64,000 bases of DNA. Source: Priapulus caudatus. Lineage: Eukaryota; Priapulida; Priapulimorpha; Priapulimorphida; Priapulidae. The first letter of the stretch is position 1; each line of letters opens with the position of its first letter. Made by a program: the position numbers and the translations under genes. Positions 10,673 through 22,965 of this stretch are shown one piece after another. The notes under the pieces are model-generated. The model saw only the letters and a list, made by a program, of their open reading frames with translations, was not told the DNA's origin and searched no databases. The stretch lies in contig NW_014577196.1 in NCBI RefSeq assembly GCF_000485595.1, positions 333,019 through 397,018 of the forward strand. The letters run 5' to 3'.

Positions 10673-11270
10673 AGATCGATGTTCGTCTTATCAACATGAC
10701 ATACACGATTTCACTGCATACCGATTTAGATGTTTTGAGTTAAAAAATGTCACCTTAACTTTTAATCTAAACGTTATCATCTTCATGCCTTCGTCTAGGG
10801 AGCGACGTAAAAAAATCACATTTTAATTTTACTACTAGAGATCGTATGTTAGTTTATGGACTTCGAACTTGGTTATGCCAAAATACATCAACACCTACAA
10901 CGAGCGGTTATATTGATTCACTCATCATGCATGCGTGTATGTGTATGCGTGTATGCGCGTGCGTGCACTTTGTGTTTGCATTCTCTAGTGCATGTAGTGT
11001 TGATGTGACATAAGCGCCAGATAAAAGAAAACGTCTCTATCTACTATACATGAATGTAATAAGCAAGTAGCATGAGACAATAATAGCACACGTACGTTTA
11101 CTCACAATAACTGATAATCAACGAAAAATTCAAAGCACAAAAACCATGCACCTATAGCAATATAGTAATGTGGGACGCGTTTGATTTAAAACAATGAGAA
11201 GGTATGTGCTGAAAAAACGAGAGTTTTATGCTACAGTTGAAGATCCTGCTTGCCAGCAATTCAGGGGATA
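10673..11270. other. Non-coding AT-rich DNA
   Basis: No supported gene. Short GTGTAT/GTGC runs at about 10928-10965. Confidence 0.4.
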
Positions 11271-11333
11271 GTATTTGCAGTATTTGCAGTATTTGCAGTA
11301 TTTGCAGTATTTGCAGTATTTGTAGTATTTGCT
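11271..11333. repeat. 9-bp minisatellite, seven units of GTATTTGCA
   Basis: Seven head-to-tail 9-base units. The first five are identical and the last two differ at the eighth or ninth base (GTATTTGTA, GTATTTGCT). Confidence 0.95.
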
Positions 11334-11693
11334 TATATTCGCAGTGTTCCATTTGCAGCACACATAATATATTAACATAGATTTACAAATTTTACAAAAT
11401 CTGGTAGGGTTATGACAATCTATAAATCATATAACGGTAATCATATTGAGTAGTCAAAATTAATCTTGCGCATTTCACCAATACAAATCCCAAATTTCGA
11501 TATACATTTCATCAGAAAAATGCCGTTTTTTGCCAGTCTGTATTTTACTGCTTCTGGGTTAACAAAAATCCGATATTTTTACTGCAGTACGCGTGTCACT
11601 TGGCTAGATTAAACGCTAAACAGTAGCGGTCACAGCGCAAGGGTGGAATGGAATCGACGAAGCTTTTATGCGAACAACATTTACATGCAGAGA

Positions 11694-12019
11694 CAGGGTG
11701 CGAAATTAACGCGAGTCCGGAGTCAAATACTCCGTGATTTACTGTCGGACTCCCTCATTTGATTATGCAGGAGCCCGTGTGACTCCCTGAAAATTCTGCT
11801 ATACTAACTAGTTCGTTCTAGAGCACGGCCTCACGGAATTGCCGTATTTTTTCAGGAAATGTCCAAAGACGCATCTTCAAAATAAGCACACGCGTTATTG
11901 TTAATATGTTTAGTTTTGAACTTCAGACTGCGGACTCCCTCATTTTGTTGCGGACTCCCTATTTTTGAGGGCAGGGAATACGTTGGACTCCCTTGTTCAA
12001 AAGTTAATTTCTACCCCTG
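11694..12019 (+). mobile_element. CAGGG...CCCTG element, copy 1
   Basis: A 326-bp element with inverted ends CAGGGTGCGAAATTAAC and GTTAATTTCTACCCCTG. It is flanked by CAGAGA on both sides. The interior repeats GACTCCCT-type octamers several times and has no coding frame. Two further copies lie at 17146-17442 and 56033-56386, each with its own flanking direct repeat, so the borders are well supported. Confidence 0.85.
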
Positions 12020-12590
12020 CAGAGAGAACACATTCATATACATGCAAACTGCACGCGTAATCACTCATTCACAACACTTCTCTTCCGACAAGACTGCATG
12101 CAATTAAACTAATTATACGACATATTATAATGTGTATATATAATACAGTAGTCTTCTAATAATACACCCATCACATACCTTAATTATATTCACGAATTTA
12201 TGCATTATTCAAATTCTGGTGGCAAAATAAAACTTTCCATATTGGATCATTAACAACAGCAGCAAATAGTAGTAATCTGTACAAGCACATCGTAAATCCA
12301 ACCCGGTAAATACAAATACTAATGCGAACAGTCTGATTACTTTGAATCATACCTCAATTTTCCTCGGAAACACTGTCCATTCGATCGATTTGCAATCGTT
12401 ATACACGAAGTGTGCCAACGCAAACTTCCGGCCTCATCATAAACAGATGACTCACGGTTTAGATTCGTCCGTGGAAGTTCAATTTCCCAGCTGACCACTG
12501 CGCGTTGAACGATTCATCAAAATGCTAACGAGGTCACGCGTTAAACATATACGGCGTTAAAACACACATTTTCCCAATTTCGCAACGGGA
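12020..12590. other. Non-coding AT-rich DNA
   Basis: No gene or recognisable repeat. CpG density rises towards 12600. Confidence 0.4.
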
Positions 12591-13030
12591 ATAACTTTGC
12601 GTGTGCGAGTATGTGTGTATGCCAGTGAAGCAGTGAGCGCTGCTGTAAGTAAACAAAGCACTAGCAGGCACAGGACAGCCTGCTGAGTGGCCGTGGCCAT
12701 TCACACCGTGAATCAAATCCTGCCTCTCGGCTTAGCAACGTAGTAACGATACGCGGCGAATGCTTCGGAGAAACCCTTTCGAAACGAACGCAATCAGCCA
12801 CCTCTGTCCGATGGTTTGCCGCACTGGTCTGGCCTCGGCGCCACTGCGGACCACAGCGTAACACACAGACTAATGCCCAAGCTATGGTCAGCTGTTGTAC
12901 TGCGTGACAACCGGCTCGCAGTGAGGTTATGAACCCGCCGCGCAGCCAATAGGAAATTTCCTGTCACATCTGTCAGGCAGTGACTGACTCACCCGGCCAT
13001 ACGAGAATTCGGGTCACAGAACCATAGATG
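12591..13030. promoter_or_regulatory. Promoter-like CpG-rich patch with CCAAT, kappaB-like and AP-1 motifs
   Basis: A CpG-enriched island in AT-rich DNA. Motifs seen: AGCCAAT at 12944-12950, a palindromic GGAAATTTCC (kappaB-like) at 12952-12961, and TGACTCA (AP-1 consensus) at 12985-12991. It could be the distal promoter and first exon of the minus-strand zinc-finger gene 9 kb away, whose coding exon seems to need an upstream exon. Motif matches of this length occur by chance, so the call rests on their clustering. Confidence 0.35.
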
Positions 13031-14812
13031 CACATACTGGGCGGTTTGTTCAGAAAAATATCGTATTCATAAATAAATGTGACTTACCAATCACTATTTT
13101 GGCTGTAGTTTCCTTCTCAATGGGCAATAGAGTCAAGAATCGTTTACTATAATATAGTTGTGCATGTTCAATATGCTGGTTAAACCAATTTAATAAGAAT
13201 ACCACAATTTCACATAACTCAATACACAGTTTAAATTGATAGATCCTTACATCATATAATTATAGAATAATTAAAAAATCATAAAAGTAAAAAAGTAACT
13301 TTAAAAATATTATATTATAAATTTAAATTACAAAAATCTTATTGCTGATTGCTTGATCAGTGATGCAAATTAATGTGTAATATTGGGTTATAATATCGTC
13401 AGTAATATACCAGAATTTGACAAGGGCAATAATATAGGGGAATATAAAAAGAGAAACATAGCACGTGAATACACGAAAATTGGTGCACAGAAGAACGTAC
13501 GTGGTATGCTCGAATGGTTGAGTTGAAACTGACTGTGTATATTAGCTATACCTACATGTACACCTATTGAATAGATGTGTTTCAACGCGTATAAAAATTT
13601 TATGACAGGAAGTTGAAAAGTAACATTAGGGCCGCTGCGCTCAGCCTAACATGCTTTTAGTTTCACTAGACTTGAGGTCATTTATCCTACTGCCAAATTA
13701 TAGTGATCATTAAAATAATCCAAACACCTGGCCATCCATGCAATCCCGACTGTACATGTATGTACTCGTGCGGTGCCATACAAATTGCTATAGGAGCCCC
13801 ATTTGCATGTGTACACAACTATGTGTATGTACGTTCCCGTGTGCGTATGCACTTGTGTATGTGTGTATGGTGTATGTTGGAGAGAGGTAGTTATAAAAAC
13901 CGTCTCCAATCTGGCATTCAATTATCTGATACTTTCCAAGTGTACTTTCATGTCATTAGAGGTTGCACATGCTATTGCTACTACTACATCATATGTGCTA
14001 ACATAGCACACTATGTGCTATTACTACTACTCTGCCATATGTGCTAACATCGCACACTAGTATGTGGATAATTATGTATGTTTCATATGAGTTATGTGTA
14101 TTTGTAATTGTGCTAACACATTGAACACTCAATATATTTAGGTATAAGATTTGGGCATGTTCTTATAACATTGTTCTAGGCATATTCTTTCATAATCCAG
14201 CATGGGTCAGGTCCTAACACAGCCGAATTGCCAAAGTTTAACTGTATTTTGATTGCACATTTATGCATGTTAATTATTCATATAACATATAGCTACTAGC
14301 AGTGTAAGAACAACATCTAATTCTAGCTATTAATAAAACCAATCTTTTTCAATTTTGTGGCAAAAATGAACACATTTTACAAATTGTAGTACATGTAAAT
14401 TATCCGTTTTTCTGCTTTTTAAGATTTAAAATTCAGGCACATTATAATTTTGCTATACGACTTGATTTGTACAGAGAAGTAACAACTAAGAACAATGAAA
14501 ACAAATTACAAATACAATTTTGCAATCATGAACACCAATTTTGATCTCTACACTCAGTAATAACCTAACAGTACTCTCAGCATTACCTATCCATATAAAC
14601 ATCCTCAACATATCAGGCTCATTACAAAGATATTTGACAAACATATTCGATGGGTGCCTAGGATGATATGCAATCTTAAAAAAAAATTATACTTCCATTT
14701 TTCTAGAAAATGCCTTGACAACCAAGTAACATAGCTTTGGTTTCTAGACAATGACAAAATTGTTACCATTTATCTCGATATGAAAATGAAATATTGTTAC
14801 TCTTATACTACT
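13031..14812. other. Non-coding AT-rich DNA with a small local duplication
   Basis: No coding frame. At about 13965-14060 a roughly 60-base unit with TATGTGCTAACAT and GCACACTA is present twice in tandem with small differences. Confidence 0.45.
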
Positions 14813-15113
14813 ACAGTCAAACCTTAACATCAGGATCACCTATTAGAGATACTAATTTAAACAGGTGTTCCGAGCAAAGGTGCGTGCTAGGAAAGGACAG
14901 CATGTATATTAGTGGTACTTTACCAGGTTATATATAGAGTGACATATGATATGGTAAACTAATTAATGTGATAATTATATGATATACACTAAAATTATTT
15001 GTTAAAAACTCACATTTGAACACATTCATGCTTCTAGGCAATGGTCTAGCAGTTTTGGAAAGGGTATAGGTTTTATATGGAACCGAATTCTAAGGTTAAG
15101 GTTTGGCCAGCTC
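14813..15113. mobile_element. Possible pogo/Tigger-like MITE, degenerate
   Basis: The left end CAGTCAAACCTTAACATCAG pairs imperfectly with the complement of AAGGTTAAGGTTTGGCCAG at the right. TA precedes the left end. The right flank lacks TA, so the border or the assignment may be wrong. Confidence 0.35.
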
Positions 15114-15794
15114 AGGATGTGATAAATTGTTGTACTTTGGTGCTCGCTTACTGCATTTTGAGGCTGATTTTGATGGTATTGTTTCAAATAATAAAAAGAA
15201 TTGTCGAAAACGAATATATATAAAATCTAAATAACCTCTTTTTGTGAATACTTTTAGAGAGAATAGAATCTGCTAAGGGAAGTAACGTGATCAACCATTA
15301 CATGGCAAAAACCCATGCCTAACGTGTACTCTACATTCCAATGATAATGAAATTCCAAATAAACATATATACCAGCACCTTAATTACTATAGTATATTGC
15401 CTTCTATGTATAACAGAAACGTAGTTTAGATTGAAAGCAAAGAATAAATGTGTGTATTCATAATGGCTAACCACCTGTTAAAATATGAATAAATGAATGA
15501 AATAATACAAATAAATAACATCTGAATAAATGTCTATTAATGATGCCATTAGTATCAGGGATCTGTGCACCTTCAGTATCACTAACAGTTTAGTTGTCTG
15601 CCTGTCCACCCATTCTTCAATCCTTCCATTCAACCATCCATCCACCCATACACAAATCCACAAGTAAACACATTCATTCATTCCTCCATTAACCCAATAC
15701 ATAAGATTTAAGAAAGCACATAAGTATGATAAAAATCCCTAATATTCGAGAGAAAATGTTCATTTGTGTTATATTCAAGGATATTTTACAAATA
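15114..15794. other. Non-coding AT-rich DNA
   Basis: No supported gene. Contains CATC/CATT-rich interrupted repeats at about 15625-15690. Confidence 0.4.
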
Positions 15795-16222
15795 CAGTCC
15801 GACCTCCTTTATCTGGCTACGTCTGGACCGGCACCCATCCGGATATGGGATTTGGTCAGATATGAGAGTTATGCTCAAACACAGCATTTCTATGCAGTTC
15901 AGTATGGTTTATGCATGTGATAATATATTTACTCGTTGCTATGATTATTTGTAACAAACTGTCGTGTTTTATGGTTTATATGAAATGGAAATAAAATGAG
16001 ATAAAACAGAAATTTTACCGGAGGCATAGCGGATACGAGTGGACAACACACACACACACACGCGCGCACACGCAAATACACGTACGGTTGGTACATCACC
16101 AAGTTTTGAGCGAGTTTTTTTAGGTGGAAATGAATGAAAAACAGAGAACATACACTGCGAGATCGCGGCCGGTTAATAGAGATTTCTGGATAACGGATGG
16201 CCGGATAAAGGAGGTCGGAGTG
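15795..16222. mobile_element. pogo/Tigger-like MITE with TA target duplication
   Basis: Ends are inverted repeats: CAGTCCGACCTCCTTTATCT on the left and the complement of GGATAAAGGAGGTCGGAGTG on the right, with TA on each side. The CAGTCC-type terminus and TA duplication fit the pogo/Tigger branch of Tc1/mariner. The interior has a short (CA)n/(CG) run at about 16044-16080 and no transposase frame, so the element is non-autonomous. Confidence 0.8.
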
Positions 16223-16260
16223 TATGAGGAATGTCAGTAGGGGAAGTTTTTACTTTAGAC

Positions 16261-16924
16261 TAGGGGTGCACCGGAACTTGGATCCGGCCGGATCCCCAAT
16301 TTGTCAGAGTTCCGGTTCCGGCCGGAACCGGAACTTTTCCTAATTTCATTTCTGCTACAAGTGTCATCAAAATCAAAAGATTAGTCACTGAATGTAGTTG
16401 AGAGTCAATAGAGTCAACTTGCTGACAATATAGTGTTAACAACTTCACACTTCTCTGCCCAAAAAACGCTTGTCACATGAACAATTGGCTAACTAACTGA
16501 AATGAACCTAACTGACATTAGGTGATTCACAAGATTTTCTTTCAAAATCAAATACTCTTAGACTTAGAGCCACAGGAATCGCATCTGTCTGTTAGTTGCA
16601 AATAATAGACTAAAACCAGGGATACTGCAACATGCAGGTTTTGCCACAGAATTCGCTCGTGCATAAAATGCCAGAATTATGCAAATTATGCACTGTAAGC
16701 AGCCGATTCATACACCTAACAGTAACAACCATCCTGTAATTAGAACTTTGAGCATTGTCCTACTCGCCTAAGTGATGCGCCTGCTAATGATATTTCGTTC
16801 AGGCCGAGTGAGTTTGCACAATACTGGGCCAAAACTGTCAAGTTTATTCCCAGCTAAAGTTCCGATTCCGGCCAGGTTACTAGTTCTGGCCGGAACTTGA
16901 AATGTTGGATCCGGTGCACCCCTA
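16261..16924. mobile_element. hAT-type non-autonomous element with perfect 8-bp target duplication
   Basis: A 664-bp element begins TAGGGGTGCACCGGA and ends with the complementary GTGCACCCCTA. The 8 bases CTTTAGAC lie directly on both sides (16253-16260 and 16925-16932), the target size expected of hAT elements. The subterminal regions carry GGATCCGG and TTCCGGCCGGAA palindromes near both ends, plausible transposase-binding repeats. No coding frame. Confidence 0.88.
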
Positions 16925-17145
16925 CTTTAGACCAGTTTATAGCAGGTGGACAATATTTTTAACTAAACACTTGCAGTGCTGTGTTTAACTAATTTGTAAC
17001 TAGAAATAAGTGGAATATCGCAACTGCAACATGTGCTGTTGGCCATGTTGAGTCTACAACAACTACACAGGTTATAACTATGGAATTCAATACCAAACCA
17101 ATACAGCCCCAGTAAAATTTATTAACTGGCCACATCCATACTATC

Positions 17146-17442
17146 CAGGGTGCGAAATTAATGTGAGTCCGGAGTCAAAATGAAATACTCCCCGATTTGA
17201 CATATGCAGGAGTCTGTGTGACTCCCTGAAAATTCTGCTATACTAACTAGTTCGTTCCAGAGCACGGCCTCGCGGAATTACCATATTTTTTTAGCAAATG
17301 ACCCAGGAAAATTTGGCAGACGTGCACCGCAAATGACCTTTTTGTTAATATCTGCCAAACTGCTTGTATACTTCGGACTCCCTCTTTTTGATAGTAGGGA
17401 GTCCGTTGGACTCACTTGTTCAAAAGTAAATTTCTATCCCTG
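17146..17442 (+). mobile_element. CAGGG...CCCTG element, copy 2
   Basis: A 297-bp copy of the family at 11694. It has the same terminal repeats, the same GACTCCCT-type interior motifs, and CTATC on both flanks. It differs from copy 1 by internal substitutions and deletions, so the insertions are not recent duplicates of one locus. Confidence 0.82.
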
Positions 17443-18379
17443 CTATCACTAATATATTTATTTGAATTCTTTCGTGACTAACATAAAGTAAATTTAATAT
17501 AGATATTAACCCAATCTTAAAATCAGTTAGACAATTTCTGTACTAGTCTCTTGAAAGAGGTTGTGTACACACAATTATAACTAATACAACGTGGATCATT
17601 ACTCATCTTGAATACTATTTTAAATTACTCATACCGACACAGTCCCCCTTTTTTTACAATACATTATATCATACCATATCACATTACACAAGATTACAGC
17701 ATATACAATGAAGACTAAGGCATTAACATCCGATTTACGAATATTCAGTCTAGCTAACGAAATTCAGAAAGCAATTAATAATATTCGTAACGCCAATAAT
17801 ACGGCAATAATAACATTAACAATCAACAAAAAATAAAATACATGTAAACTAAAAGTAAAAGCAAATAAGACCGTATCAAAACTCGTTTTCCACTGACGGC
17901 CAGGAGCTCGCAAGCTCATGTTGACATATATCATATGTTACCAATGACAATTAATGTACCCGTCTTTAAGTAAATAAATAAATAAATAAGAATAAATAAA
18001 ACTGTCAAATGCTACGAGCGCTGTTAAACGTACAGGCTACGTGTGTATTAATTCACTAATCACTTTGAGTTTTACAATTACGGAGAAGCCACATAGACTA
18101 TATACTGTCAGTGCTGTCAATGCTGTCATAGTGACGGTCAGCAGCAACCACTACACTAGGCCTACTGCGTTGTCAATAATCTACCATCAGTGTTCACAAC
18201 AGCGCCTCACGCGAAATGCGTTTTCACCGAATTTTATTATGTAAACATTTGAACATAATTAAACGTTAGAGAAGCGAAAACCATCCCATATTTAACTAAT
18301 TACTAGAGTTTGACTGACAAAACCCATGAACAATCGTTAGTAAATAGAGTAAGGAATATAAACAACTTACAACCACAAA
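17443..18379. other. Non-coding AT-rich DNA
   Basis: No coding frame. Short (AAAT)n at about 17967-17998. Confidence 0.45.
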
Positions 18380-18620
18380 GCGGGGGCAGCGGTAAACATC
18401 ACTCTCCGTTTCTTGGCGCCATGTTTGAGCTATCCCAGAAAGCACTATCACCATACGCTATCACTCATCTGACTAGTGATGTATGCAAACTTGTAAAATA
18501 GCTATGATTGGTCGATTTTGTCACTAGCCGTGCAAAGTGTTGAATTATTGGTTGACGTGGGCGGAGTTTAGGTTGTGATCGTGACGACGTTTTTCTGTGC
18601 TGAAACATGAAGAGGAATTA
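18380..18620. promoter_or_regulatory. Candidate TATA-less promoter
   Basis: Within AT-rich DNA this patch clusters TTGGCGCC (E2F-like) overlapping GCGCCATGTTTG (YY1-like) near 18411-18427, GATTGG near 18506, and ATTGGTTGACGTGGGCGG near 18547. The last joins an inverted CCAAT box, a CRE half-site and a GC box. Such clusters typify housekeeping promoters, but no adjacent first exon could be identified on either strand. Confidence 0.35.
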
Positions 18621-21562
18621 CATAGTATTGCGTTTAGAACTGTATTTCATACATGATACAGGCCTAGTTATAGTTGACGTACATAGTACGCCCTATAGCT
18701 ATATAGTAGCTCCTAGTTACGATTTCTTAGCGTCGTACATATGTTGTAGTGTAGGTGTGATCGGGGCTAACTGACGGCACTCTCTCGACTCGAATGCCAC
18801 GCAATTTGAATTTAGCCTATATACATTTTAATTATATTTAATATAATGAATCTTAATTAATACAAATTAAGACAAATATAGATGTTGTAATTTATAATAT
18901 CCCGAGCAGTCTCCTTTTTAGCCAATCTCTACTGAGGAGTGGAGCCTAGCTATGAGTATGAGTATGACTGAGCTATATTACCAATACCAACTGTAATCAA
19001 TAACGTACGTGTACAATGCCTAATGAAAACGCATCTTAGAATTAAGGTGCCTTCCACGTCAGACCAAGCCCAAGGGAAGTAAATACACACAAAATCTATA
19101 ATATTATATAGTATAACATGACGTAGTCATATCAGTACTGCAGAAACTAAACCAACACTAGTTGGTAGAGTTATTTTTGACCCATTTGGATATATAATGA
19201 CTTTCCCACGTACATTACGCCCCGCCAGTGACACGACCACGCAGATTTTTATTTATTTATTCAATTTTGCAGCACATATTTATCTGTAATACTACTATAA
19301 CATGTATGTAATTATGAGGCTGCAGTATGATATCTCAATATGCAAGTCAGTCGGAATCCATTTTGTACTTGTTGTTCAGGCGAGATGGCAGAGGTCAGTG
19401 TGCCGATTTTGTACATGTATGCAGGCTGAGTTCATGTTCTTGCCATGTTTCATGAACGAACACCGCCTATTATTATGCCGTATATACACAGATGTCATTT
19501 ATATGACACTCTTAAGAGATAGAATATGTTAAGTATTCCTAAAACAATTTTGTGTCAATATTGTGTAGTATATAGGCCTATCCTTTTTTACAGGAAGATT
19601 TGTATTTTTGATTTTTAGGATTTTTACTCGTAGAAATATATCATTATGCTGTCCTCATATGGATGCATTTACTATTACTCAAATATTTTTTAAGGTTTTT
19701 AATATTAAATATAAAGACAATATCTAAGAAATTATAGAGAGTATATGCCTATATATGCACATCACATTGAAAGCTAACAAAACTGATTGGATGTATCTGA
19801 AAGATTGAAAGGGAAAATACTTTTACAAATTAGAAATTTTGTGGATAAAATAGGAAAGATAATATATATTTATATAATCTGTGTATGTGATAATCAAATT
19901 CATAATAATGCTGTTAATACATATATGAGATTACATTTAATATTTTCATCACACAATTGCGATATAATAACATAATTATTATAAATGGTCATAAAATAAG
20001 TTATTATGTGCACGCAAATTTTTATAGCACTGTGTGCTGCAAACCAAAGATGTAGATCACATACATCCACAGTGGAATGTGAACTAGTTGACTGTATACG
20101 GCATGTAACAGCTTATGAATGAAAGAAGTCAGTAGAACGGAATATTTTCATTTGAAATTCTAGATAGACGGATTAGAGAAAATGTTTGTGCGTACCTACA
20201 CCGAACATGCTGTTTCGAGCAACGTTGAAACGACTGCGGAACTAATGATATATATTTTGAGAAATTTGTTAAGCAGTCGGTGACAGCTGCTGATGGGACC
20301 AGGTTTTAGCAGACACTATCGCCAGTGGCTAAACCAGCTCTGTAGTGAAATGGGTGTAATTGTTGAAAACCCATCTTTAAATGGCATTTAAGTAGTTAAA
20401 TACCCATCCCTTCTCCTAATTAGGTCTAGGATTGATGTTAACTGCCCTAGGTTACAGCACTTTACAGGCCAGCCCAGTGCAGACGGTGCCGATGTCTGTC
20501 TCGAATTGAAAATTAGCATTTTTCTAGTGTAATTTTTGGAGCTTTAGTTTTTAGCGTTTGCCGCAGGCATAGGTCTTAATTATAGTCTACACAGGACGTT
20601 AGGTGCACTGACATGAGATTCAAGACTGGCTGGTGCCACACTTATAAACAATTTGTCATCTTGGAATTTGCACCTGTTTCCAGGATCTAACAAATGCAAA
20701 GAGAATGGAGGTTATAATTTTGGGAGAAATGCAGCTTTGGTATGTGAGGTCATGGGAATATTGATAACTGGTCAATAACTAATGAGTAAAATTAGGTTCA
20801 TTAGAACAGAGAATGGCATGCATCAGGATGTCATACCAGGGTCACAAAACCTGAAGAATTTCGACATGTTGACATCTCAAAGAGAATCATGTTTTAAAGA
20901 TTGGGGGGAAACTGTTTTAAAAAGGTAGTTATTTATATATCCATAGACATGTAAAATAGTTCATAACAATTTGTTTCTTTGGGTTTTGGGTAACAGCATC
21001 ATATGCAATCGCAGTGTATAATAATCATACACGTTTCGGCCACTAGTTTTTAAAAGTCTATACCTTATACTAGTCTTCACAGGTAATTCTAAGTAGATTA
21101 ATTATTATTGGAACGGGGTGGCACCCTGGCAGGGGACACCAACATGACTGTGCTTAGCTGTGCTAAATACCTGTGCCTTGTCCATTACGTATGTAGTGAA
21201 GCCATACCTGTACAGAAATGGTTGCATTCATATAATTTTCTGCATGACCATGATAAGTCTCGTGTGTGTCAATGTGTGCGTGCGTGCGTGCGTGCGTGCC
21301 TGTGTATATGCTAGTGCATGTGTGTGTGTGTATAAATTGTATACATATATAGTTACGACCAGTACCAGGTTAAAGCGGTACCAGTCCCCCCAAGAGTAAT
21401 TTGTCACTTACGAGGCCAGGCTTGTCACAATGTTACCTCGAATTTGCATATATGATAATTTGCATCTATGAAGGTGCAGAATTCGCTTTATTACACCAAA
21501 GCTAAATGTGGTAGGCATTATTTTTTGCTGAAAAACCTAGAACATGATGTACCTGTATAAAC
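18621..21562. other. Long non-coding AT-rich stretch
   Basis: No coding frame of convincing composition on either strand. A short (GTGC)n/(GT)n microsatellite lies at about 21264-21333. Otherwise no inverted-repeat element that I can support. Confidence 0.4.
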
Positions 21563-21884
21563 CAATGGTTTTCAACCTTCTTTAGTTGATTCACCACTCT
21601 GCTGATCACTAGTTCATCATACCCCACATATTTGGAAAAATATTGCAGGGTCCATATTGATATTTACCGCTGAAGAAAGTATTTATCGGAGAATGAATAT
21701 AGCAATGAATAATATAATGGCTTCTTCATCCTGATAACATTCAACAAAGGATTTTATTTCAGCTGCCAATTTATTTAGCCTTTGGCATATATCAACGTGC
21801 ATCTGTACCCCTCCCCCCTCCTTGAGACTAGCATATAAACTACAATGGTACATAATTATTATGGACTTTGGTTGAGAAGCTTTG
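21563..21884. mobile_element. Degenerate hAT-Charlie-like element
   Basis: The left end CAATGGTTTTCAACC and the right end GGTTGAGAAGCTTTG both match the Charlie-type terminus (consensus CAGTGGTTCTCAACC) with a few changes. Flanks GTATAAAC and AGCTAAAC share five of eight bases, as a decayed 8-bp target duplication would. No coding frame. Confidence 0.62.
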
Positions 21885-22868
21885 AGCTAAACTTAGCAAG
21901 TGCATGAATGACCGAGGATTCCCAGCATCTGCATATTAATGACCTGTGGATGAGTTGTGCTGACTGATGAAATTACGAACATCGATGAGACCACTGCATT
22001 GCTATCAAAATTCTTTATCCTGGCCCCAGCATAAGATATGGATGATGCCAGCAAGGGCATATTAAACTTTAGAATTTGAATAGAGATGCTAGTGCCATGG
22101 CTCTGTTCAGTATTTATTAAGGAAGTCAGATGGGGGAATATTAATCTTAAAATCAGTGCACCAAGCAATCACTGTGAGGGATGGAAAAGACTTTCGTCTT
22201 TTATTAATTAAATTTTGCTTTTAATTAAAAGTTGGTAAACCAATTTAGCTAAGTAAAAATGCTAGATGCAGAAATCAAGTTATATCTGTATTCCTTCAAT
22301 AAGCAGGCTTCATAAGAATATCAATGCATATATGGAGGGAAACGAATAAATCGACTTGAGTTGGAAATTTGTATTAAAATAGCGTGCTAGGGTTGTAGTG
22401 ATCAATATAAAAGTTACACTGGAGAATTGCCATGATCAGATCAATAGAGATACAAGTATATATATTTGTGTGAGGCTGACGTAAAATAACGTCTTGTATG
22501 TCCCACCGGGGGGCCAAGAGGATAAGAAGAAGATGTAAAATAAATCCACAAAGTGGCAGCAATTGTTTAGGCGAAGAAAAACATATTACTGAAATGTATT
22601 GTTGTCCACAATGCAAAAAATTATAAATATTAATTAAAATTATATATACAAGTATAAATATTTTTAACAAAATTATATAAAGAATTAGGATACCAGCCGT
22701 ATACTTAAACTTTAAAAAAATGCACATTATTCCTTTACGTATTGCTGAATCACTCACACGAATCGGCTTCTTTTCTCCAAGGGTCTATTTTGTCAAAACA
22801 TCTACTCTTCAGATGTTATGTAATGGGTTACTGCAGTGATATATGAACGTGTCAAGGAATTGGTCGAT
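21885..22868. other. Non-coding AT-rich DNA
   Basis: No supported gene. Nothing recognisable beyond short AT runs. Confidence 0.4.
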
Positions 22869-22965
22869 GTGGGGATGGATGGATTGATGGATGGATAGAT
22901 CGATCTATCGGTTGATCCATCGATCGATGGATGAATAGATGGATGGGCGGTCGGACGGGTGTAGT
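22869..22965. repeat. (GGAT)n/(GATC)-type tetranucleotide repeat
   Basis: Interrupted GGAT and GATC tetranucleotides, some forming small palindromes such as GATCGATC. Confidence 0.85.

Noticed and set aside
12661-12864. tRNA- or SINE-like sequence (GCTAAGCCGAGAGG followed by GATTTGATTC on the minus strand)
   Set aside because: The box-like motifs are too close together and no acceptor stem or second copy is present; more likely chance in a CpG-rich patch.
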